64,000 bases of DNA from Adiantum capillus-veneris (lineage: Eukaryota; Streptophyta; Polypodiopsida; Polypodiales; Pteridaceae): contig CM043953.1 of assembly GCA_014529385.2 (NCBI GenBank), positions 87,963,842-88,027,841 on the forward strand, written 5' to 3'. Position 1 is the first letter of the stretch; every line of letters begins with the position of its first letter. Shown here piece after piece: positions 56,341 to 64,000 of this stretch. The notes beneath the pieces are model-generated. The model had not been told where the DNA came from. It made no database searches and saw only the letters and a program-made list of their open reading frames with translations. The position numbers and the translations under genes were made by a program.

Positions 56341-56562
56341 AAACCTAACAAAACTATATCGATCTTTAATATATCGCATTCTAACACTAACATTCACACA
56401 CCTACGACAGACCACAACTTAAAAGTACATCATAAATTTAAATAAAATTGCATTAATTATAAATTAATCTAAACCAAAATAGGTCAATAAATTTAAAAAA
56501 TATATTTTTCATTGCCAAATTTCAATATGTTTGTTTGTGAATGATCACATTTAGTCAAAATT

Positions 56563-56990
56563 GGTCTAGCCCTCTCAACAAAATATGAAAGAGACAATGG
56601 CCAGAAGAACGGTGGGAGGAAGTCATGGAGAACATCTTCCATCATATGGGCATCATATATGGCAGGTGAGGAATCGCCTTGTGTTTGAAGGAAATTTAGA
56701 CGTGGCAAGCTTCACAGAGATTATACAAGAAAGCAGAGTGGTGATCTATGCGCTCGGACGCAAGCAAGACTTGAAAGACTGGTCTAGGGCTACCCATGCT
56801 ATATTGCCAACCTGCGATAAGTAAAGCCTAGGACTGCAATTCACCTTCTTTGTTAAGCCGGTGACGATAAATCCAACTTATAATCCTCAACACCTCAAGG
56901 CTTGGCCGGAGCTTGAGGTTGTTTTGTAATTTCATGCTGTGCTTAATACAATACACTCACAAAATTGTGAGTTTTGCCCCCCAAAAAAAA
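56563..56990 (+). mobile_element. 5'-truncated LINE insertion, 428 bp
   Basis: It is flanked by the 15-bp duplication CATTTAGTCAAAATT (56548-56562 and 56991-57005) and ends in a short A tail (56983-56990). The plus frame 56585-56823 ends with HHIWQVRNRLVFEGNLDVAS and ALGRKQDLKDWSR, typical of the C-terminus of LINE ORF2. The 3' untranslated part has the stem ACTCACAAAATTGTGAGT before TTTTGC, like the LINE at 43375-45170. It inserted inside the CACTA element. Confidence 0.94.
56585..56823 (+). pseudogene. LINE ORF2 C-terminal fragment
   Basis: An open frame of 79 codons with the 'I-W-x-x-R-N-x-x-V-F-E/N-G' signature of the plant LINE ORF2 tail. All catalytic domains are missing because of 5' truncation. 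Confidence 0.85.
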
Positions 56991-57005
56991 CATTTAGTCA
57001 AAATT

Positions 57006-57420
57006 TAAAACTAATATTTTTTTTTTCTAATTTGTAATTTTTATTTGAAAATGTGTGTGAGTGTGTGCGCGTAGTATGTTTAATTATGTGTAAATATATG
57101 TGCATCTGTATTTATTGACGTGTTTATGTGCATGTGTGTGTGTATGAAGGAAAAGAAAAGGATAGGACACTCACATGCAGCCTATGTGAGCACAAAGCGC
57201 TTGAGCGAATGCTGCCAAACCTGCACACACACACACACACACAATGCCACGCACACACACAAAAATGTAATAATCTACCATAAATCTAAAAAATAATCTT
57301 ACCTTCTTGTTGCAGGGGAGTGTGTGAGTGGATAGCTTAAGCTGGGTAAGCCCAAAAATTTGTTTGTTTTTTTAAAAAAAATTGGGTCTCCCTCGAGATT
57401 TAGCAATGCATATACTGACG
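57006..57420. other. Subterminal part of the CACTA element, non-coding
   Basis: AT-rich, with GT/CA tracts (57050-57140 and 57220-57260). No gene seen. Confidence 0.6.
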
Positions 57421-57439
57421 CCTGCCAATGACGTCGGTA

Positions 57440-57474
57440 AATTGCTGTCGGTAATGAATTGATCTCTTGTAGTG
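57440..57474 (-). repeat. CACTA terminal inverted repeat, one end
   Basis: The minus strand starts CACTACAAGAGATCAATTCA and is followed by TACCGACAGC. This is the common plant CACTA end. The adjacent bases TTA (57475-57477) would be the 3-bp target duplication. Confidence 0.85.
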
Positions 57475-57477
57475 TTA

Positions 57478-58990
57478 GTAGGGGAGTGGTGCTATATTTA
57501 TGAAAATTGAATAGATGAAACATCTCTCGATTAGGGTTTTTTGAACTAGGCCTTGAATGCACTTGATACAGAGAGACTTACATCTAGTGAACACCCCAAG
57601 TCACCTAAGTAGGTTGGAACTTTTGGTTTTTTGATACCCACATGAAGATGACTCTACTTGGTGGTCTGTCTACAATTTGTAATGTTGCTATAGAGATCTT
57701 TGGTTGAGTTGTGTGGGCCATTGGAGCTTTATTTGGGTTGCTCAAGTGCAAAAGCAACCTAGAAAAGGGTGTGTTTTATTACAAGGATTGATCTCCTTTG
57801 TCAGATTTCTAGGTGAACTAGAAGTGACCTAGGGAGTGGTGAGCTAGGATGTAAATACACTTGCAATGCCCACATGGACACATCACACGCGATGACATGG
57901 TGGTATGACTTTCACGTGGGAGCCATGAGGTCCCAAGTTCAAACTGTGTGATGTGAAGGGGTGAACTAAGTTGTGATCTTGATGGTAAACTAGGATCGTA
58001 ATTTTTGCCTTTTCTATTGAATAGTCTAGATCATTGCGTGATCTAGCCGTTGATCTTGTTTAGGACACCCTGTGCCAAATAGTGACCACTCATAAAAGGA
58101 GTGTAATACCATCGACAAATTTTCAAAATTTTAACTACAAAATTTAGATTTGTAAGTGAGAATACCTACTCCAGGTGTAGGTTTTCTAAGAGCTGAGTTG
58201 TACCGTGTGCAAGGAGGGGGAGAGGGGAGGAGAATACACAGAGGTTGTACTCAAGAGGATTTGGGGAGAATAGAGTGTGACGAAGAAAATTGTGGCGGTA
58301 TAGGAAGCTTGACCATATATGGTAAAGCAACAAAAGCAAGAATTACAATGTAATAGCTCACTTTTCTAAGGTAGTAACAGAACTTTGCTAAGGGCTCTAC
58401 AAACGAGGAGCAATTTGCATAGTTAAACTTCTCGTTCACCTCCATAGGACGTGGGATCAATGGCCCACATTAAGCGTCGCTAGGCGAGTGTGAACTAAGT
58501 GTGCACCACACCAAAATTGGTGTGAACTTGGGAGGGTATGTGCACCACAATGATGTGAACTCAATGTGAACTAAGCATGAACTAATTGTCAACTCATCCG
58601 CGACTAATCGGTGTATAAACCTAACACACACACACTGCTCTCAACAAGTATTAGCAGTTAGAGTCAAATCAAGGGGGAGAGAGTGCATGGGTTCAAGCCT
58701 CGAGGCTCCGACCTATATTTTGCATTCCCTAGAGTCACGATCAACCAACGATTGTAGGCTGTTGATCCCACCTCCCAACGGAGTGACATGGCCCACCCAC
58801 TACTCCCACTCGGTGACTCGCACAAGAGATAGTGGACCTCCTATGTCACGTGGGAGTATCAAAACAGACCGTACGGCTTGAAGGCCAGCCAAGAAAAACA
58901 CCTTCATCTGAAACCGTTTGTGTATTTGTGGTACCTAGTCAACGCGCAATTCCCTCTTCGTCTTTTGATGATTGATCAGCTCCGCCGTCA
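57478..58990. other. Unrecognised region
   Basis: Short frames occur (58156-58353 and 58687-58881 plus), without family motifs. A repeated GTGTGAACTAAG/GTGAACTAAGC motif is at 58480-58590. No LTR pair or RNA gene seen. Confidence 0.45.
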
Positions 58991-59396
58991 TCCGCCTTCA
59001 ACATAGTTTTCTAAGTTCGCCATCGCCCCCTTGTTTAGGGTTTCTCAGCGCAAAGCTGCTTGTTCCCCACCCGCAAAAACTATTGGAATTCAGCTGGAGA
59101 GATTGCATGGGAAGCTTAAAAACAGTTGCACCTTCGAATCTGTAGTTTTGCGTTCTTTTTGCTGCTCGACACTTCCTACGTTTGAGTCCTGGGGAGAAAG
59201 GGGATGCTTGCAAGAGCTCACATTGTTCGGGTTCTTCATCTGAGTACGCAGAGCTTGAACTTACTCTCAACCCTCTTTGAAATAGACTAGCTGTACAATC
59301 GTGGATATTCTTTGCTTGGGTAACAAGGTGCCAGGTTTGAAAAAGGATGCTGGAAAGACAGCCTTTAGAAAGTGTTGATTTGAAAGAGTTTTTCTC

Positions 59397-59664
59397 ATGT
59401 ATATAAGGTGCTTGGGGATGCTGGCTACTGTTTCAGCTTCCTCTGTGCAACAGCTACACAGGTTTGCAAACATCACATCTGTTGGACACTCACATGGATC
59501 CCATGATTTGCAAAGACTGCTCTCTTGCAGAGGAACAGTGCAGCCTGCATCGTTACTAAGTCACACGCCTACCTACAGTTGCAAAGCTTCAGCAAGTGAG
59601 CATGGAGTTAGCGAGACCATCACAACATCTATTGAAGCATCTCGTCAAGAGCATTCAAGTAACG
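59397..59664 (+). CDS. Possible first exon of a host gene with an organelle-targeting peptide
   Basis: An open frame starts at ATG 59397 or 59415 and encodes a Ser/Thr/His/Arg-rich, acid-poor N-terminus (LATVSASSVQQLHRF ... LLSCRGTVQPASLLSH) that resembles a plastid or mitochondrial transit peptide, then a more polar segment (SEHGVSETITTSIEASRQEH). A consensus-like 5' splice site (ACG/GTATGC) is at 59665. Upstream, 58990-59396 looks like a leader (TAGGGTTT motif near 59036, one short upstream frame 59031-59243). The next exon is not identified in the window, so a chance frame is possible. No gene name is justified. Confidence 0.35.
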
Positions 59665-62600
59665 GTATGCTACTTGAAAAATCCTATCAAATTTCTCTTT
59701 TGTGCATGTTAAAGGGGGACTCCATTTATCTGATGATCGAATTGTGCACTCATTAATCTCCGAAAGCCCCAAAAACAATCTACAACAATGTGCTCAAAGC
59801 ATAGAAAGTCATTTGCTTTTACAATGTGGCTTCCAAAAGCAAAGCCCAACGTCCACTCTGCCACGTCAGCCTGTCTGTACGCTGTGCCACATCATCAGTC
59901 CGTACATCTGCCACATCAGCACTGTTGTACAAGCTCGTGAATCGTGGTGTGATTTTTGGGTTGCTCCATACGAATTGGGCTTCGAAGTTCCGCTTTGGTC
60001 CTGTACTCTGTCCAATTAGGTGCAATCATGACTGGATTTCATATTGGTCCGCATTGGACTCTGAATGTCACACTAGATTTGCATTTCACCTATCTATCTA
60101 GTCATCACATCCAGGCCGCATTGACCTGTATATGGATGTCATTATGCATTCAGGCATTTGAGAGCAATGCAAACATGCTAGTGAACCATACTTACAATCA
60201 TTGCGCTTGGGAATTCTATCGAGACAGAATGTTGTAGCCATTCTTCTCATAGAGGTATCAAAGACAAGACCTTTTTCATCAAGGACTGTCTCTCAAGTGT
60301 CAGAATAGGCAGTGGAAGATGCAATGAAGACATGAACTGGCCTTTGACCTGGTGGAGACCTCGACTCCGATAAGATCCTTTGACGATAGAGAACACCTGC
60401 AATGCCACATACATATATATGGAGAAGAGAGGTCACTGAGCAGTGGATAGAAAGAGAGGACATAAGAGAATGAGTGAGAGAGAGAAACAGAGAGAGAGAG
60501 ATCTCTAGGAAAGGCTCTCCATGTTGATGACAAACTGCTAAAACAAGTGACCAAGGGTGGTCGAGCATAGAACTGACTGCCAGCTACTCTTGCACACGAG
60601 ACCAATGTCTTGGCCTCAACATGGGCTACAACCCTAGCCTGCTCTGAAAGCAAGGCTCTGGTGGAACTTCTCTTGGCAAGAGGATTGATCTAGAGGGAGA
60701 AGGAACTGGATCAAGGCTGCACATGGTGTTTCTATGCTCTGGAGATCATGCATCTCCTCCACACTCCAATGCTTGCACCAAGGGAATGGTGCTCTGTATC
60801 TGCAAGATCACATCGCCTTTGCAAAGGTGCCTTGTGAAGAAAAACGCAAGGGAATCCTCCCTACTACCCATCCACTGCCTGGTGGTGCTGCCAGTGATGC
60901 AAAACACATTGGCTGCCCAAAAATGCTAAGGAAGATGCTCCTAAAAACACCAGGAACTGCTCCCCCCTGCCCATTGGTCACCCTAGGGTTGCCCACTAGG
61001 GATACCCTGCATGCCAAAGGCAATGTATACATTGCTCTCCCCAAATATGTGCGCCCACTCCTATATATCCCATGGGGTGCGGTCGGTCAGATAGAAGGTT
61101 AATAAATGGGTAAAAGGCACGAAAAGGGGGGAAATGTTGGCAAGGCTGGAAAAAATACTCAGCTTGTTGGAACCTACCTAGCCATGGAAACAAGTCCAAA
61201 CCCCAAGCTAAACATGGCTAAACATATTTTAACATGAGAAAACTACCTCACTTTGGCCGGCCACAGCCACAAAAGCCCTACTCCCTACTACGTGTCCTTG
61301 GGAGATACCGGGACCCACTTGGATGAATCCCTAGAGATGCCATAACTCTTAGCACCCCCTCTCAACTCCTGGAAAGGAAGATGGCTTGGGGAGCGGGAGT
61401 GAGCAATCTGCAAGTGTAAGGTGAGGGTTTCGTGGACAAGGATATCTGCAACACATCTCCACAGTAGAAAAGTATCCTGCAATATACGATCCAAGTGCTA
61501 CCCCAGAAGACGTCCGGGAAAGAAAATAATGTCCACTGAGAGTAAGCTCTAACAAGAATCTCCTTGACTCAACCGACACATGAGTTGCACAACCAACAGT
61601 CGCAGAAGGTACTACTGCTGGCTGCTCCAAGAGATAGCATCAAAACTGAGGGTAAAGGCATAAACTACAGGTATCCGGACCATTTCCCAACTCTCGAATG
61701 CTCCATCATTGAGGAAAGAGTTGGATACCTGCACATTTGGTCATATACCACATGTCAAAATCTCCAAGCCATTGCAAAAAGTCTAATGAATGACGAAAAC
61801 GGAGGCTATTGAAAAATCAATTGTCCGATGACGAAGAACCAAAGAACTGCACCAACAACCATATGTCATGATTGAACTGCAAAGTACATCTTAAGGAACT
61901 TATTGGGATTGAGAGTGAAAACTGCTACTGGTCTTCCTCTCTTTGGAACGCTTCCCAAAAGAATATGACCCCTCCCAGAGTGAGTCGAGAATATACATCC
62001 AACAGAAAAGCGCACACATCAATACTGATACTTTAGCTAATACGGAAAGATCAAGAGACCTTGCACCCAAGCTCTACAAGAGAAAAGCCACCACATAGAA
62101 TGTCAATCTTGTCTGCTGCACGTGGAATCACAAGTTGTGGAAGGAAGTAGTCTTGGAAACTGACTCCCAAGCTGACTCTTGAAGAACATTCGGACCATGG
62201 ATAACTACCAGAACTCTCCAACAGTCTCTACTTGTGCAATTGGATCACCAAGATAGGTGACTCTCAAAGAAAAGCATACATGTAGAACCTGGAACCAAAT
62301 ATGGGAGAAGCGAAAAGACCGTCTCGTCGATGTGAAGAATACTTGAGCTAACTTTAACTGCTTCCTAGTCCAAGAAGGACCTCTATCCACCCGTACGAAA
62401 CTCTAGGGATACGCGAAGTAGGTGTCCTGAATGGTACAATCTCCATGGATCAATTCAGAAGACAAGACACAAGAACTACTGCTCGGATGCATTGAGAAGA
62501 GCAACCGTCTACACCACAAATCCGTAAGACCAAGCAACCACCGAAGTCTCACTCAAACATCTGCCATGATACGAACTGCACTGTGGGCTAAAGCACATCA

Positions 62601-64000
62601 TCCAAAGCCGCAAGAAGCGGATAAGAAAAGTTCAAACCAAGGACTAGAATGGAACACCGGTAGTCAACTAAAGATAATAACCCCGAAGCCCCCTCTGAAA
62701 CAGAGGTATCCTTGGAAAGGGGAATAAAATATCATCAGAAGAAATGTGAGACAACCTTCAGCAAAACTGCTTTCTCTGTAAGTAAGTAGCCAAACCTGAA
62801 TCTCATAGAACTTGAGACTTAAAGAGGATCACACCATTGGTAAGCCAAACTACGAAGAATTAGAAGACTTCAAAGGTCGTCACTTGAGGATCATGTTTGC
62901 GAAAGAAGCTGTCGGGTCCCCATAGGGCCTAGCTACTCAAGCAAACTTCCTGAGATCAAACCATACGTTCTCTACTGCTCTGCATTTGCCAAGATCAAAC
63001 CTGCAGAGAATCCAAGACAATATGCCACATTCCATTCAGACTCAGAAGAGCACATATACTCCCACTGTTGTAACTTGATCTTTAGAATCTTCACCAAAAT
63101 TGTCCTCACGACGTGTGCTGAAGAGAACATACCCACTCAATTGTGCAATCAATATCCAATACACAACATAACACGGTGAGAGCAAAGGAACTGCCTAGGG
63201 GACGTGTAACATGCCCACGAAGATTGGAATGGGCCGCCCCAAGGTTGGAGCTCTCCAAAGGGATATACAGGAGAGACCTGATTGTGGAAGTAGGAACTAG
63301 ATGTCCCCACCAACTGCCGACACCCATGCAAACCTGTCATCCATAGGATCTCGACAAATGTGTTGTCGAACATCAAGAATACAAACCTGTCCCAAAAATG
63401 GTACTAACAAGCGTGCAAAAGGACACTGGAGTGATCAAATCTAAAGGGCCACACTACCATCAGTGAAGAGACCAGGGAAATCCCCTTGTGCAGTTGGATT
63501 GGGATCCTATTGAGTAGCAGTGGCCTTCGTTGTGTGAGGATGGTGCCTCTCTATCCTTTTGAGTACATTGTATCCCTTGGGAGGACGCTTCTTTTGCGGA
63601 CCCTGCACCCACCTCACTCTGCACGCTAGGTAGAGGTATGGTAGGATCAGCGCATCCTCCCGACTTTTCAGCAACAATTTTGGTTGTGCATTTGGACCCT
63701 CAGGATCAGCCGCATTATATGTTTTTGCATGTGGATGATATCACACGCAGGATTGCTTGTTGGCACTTGGGCTGCAATCATTGGTCATGATTCGACTTTC
63801 TAGAGATGTACTTTAGAGCCCGAGTCTGTGAGGCAGTGTTTTTGGGTTTGTACATATGCACAACTAGTTTGGATGGCAATTTGTTGTTTGTTGATTAGAG
63901 TGGGAATCTATGATGGGTTCCTGACGTGGTGCGGCTTTTGCGATTTCCGGGGTCACACCCCTTTTTTCAAGGTGTGTCGACAAATCCAGTCTTCATGCTT
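59665..64000. other. Unrecognised region, possibly intron or old element
   Basis: Several short frames occur on both strands (for example 122 aa plus at 60734-61102, 117 aa minus at 60300-60653 and 93 aa minus at 61349-61630). None shows a motif I can name. A short GA tract is at 60475-60501. No LTR pair, primer site or terminal repeat was found. If the exon at 59397 is real, part of this would be its first intron. Confidence 0.45.
60734..61102 (+). other. Open frame of 122 codons, function unknown
   Basis: It encodes an Ala/Leu/Pro/Lys-mixed protein (CEEKRKGILPTTHPLPGGAA, LRKMLLKTPGTAPPCPLVTL) with no recognised domain. It overlaps other open frames on both strands. It is kept only as the longest open frame in the region. 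Confidence 0.2.

Overview
The window reads as nuclear DNA of a land plant and is almost entirely transposable elements nested in one another. Evidence for a plant is the plant-type Ty1/copia and chromodomain Ty3/gypsy polyproteins, primer sites matching the 3' end of initiator tRNA-Met, a plant L1-type LINE (DUF4283-like ORF1 with a zinc knuckle) and an En/Spm (CACTA) TNP2 transposase with a DUF4216 tail. I cannot fix the species. No complete host gene is visible; one possible plastid-targeted first exon lies near 59.4 kb. Every coding region recognised is broken by stops or frameshifts.

Layout: 1-1760 truncated copia (family A, minus). 1761-3514 the 5' end of a chromovirus gypsy element (GypA, plus). 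3515-5206 leader and 5' LTR of a second copia family (B, minus). 5207-8311 the N-terminal half of a LINE (minus). 8312-13426 LTR fragments, two related hairpins and a deleted copia-B copy. 13427-34940 the pol half and 3' LTR of GypA (minus), carrying a solo LTR (13740-14537), a complete copia A (18315-23449) and a 10.3 kb non-autonomous LTR element (24568-34836), which itself holds a 2.66 kb element (29320-31976). 34945-43374 the body and 3' LTR of copia B (plus), split by a deletion-derivative gypsy (GypB, 37712-43042). 43375-45170 the C-terminal half of a LINE (plus). About 46.7-57.47 kb a CACTA element carrying a 3.07 kb copia-derived element (47562-50628) and a 5'-truncated LINE (56563-56990). 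57.5-64 kb mostly unrecognised.

The main discovery is structural. Three separate elements are cut in two, with their halves in opposite orientation on either side of one interval: GypA (gag at 2.4-3.5 kb plus; PR-RT-IN-LTR at 34.9-13.4 kb minus), copia B (5' LTR and leader minus at 3.5-5.2 kb; body and 3' LTR plus at 35-43.4 kb) and the LINE (N half minus at 5.2-8 kb; C half plus at 43.4-45.2 kb). Reversing the interval from about 3.515 to 34.94 kb rejoins all three at once. The LINE halves then meet in frame at a 5-bp target duplication. The window therefore records an inversion of about 31.4 kb with breakpoints inside two retrotransposons.

Target-site duplications found by eye (TTGTT, TGAGT, TGAAC twice, AATTG, TGGAG and a 15-bp LINE duplication) give a relative order of insertions. 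GypA had a copia element enter its RT next to the catalytic aspartates and a second element enter its protease active-site motif.
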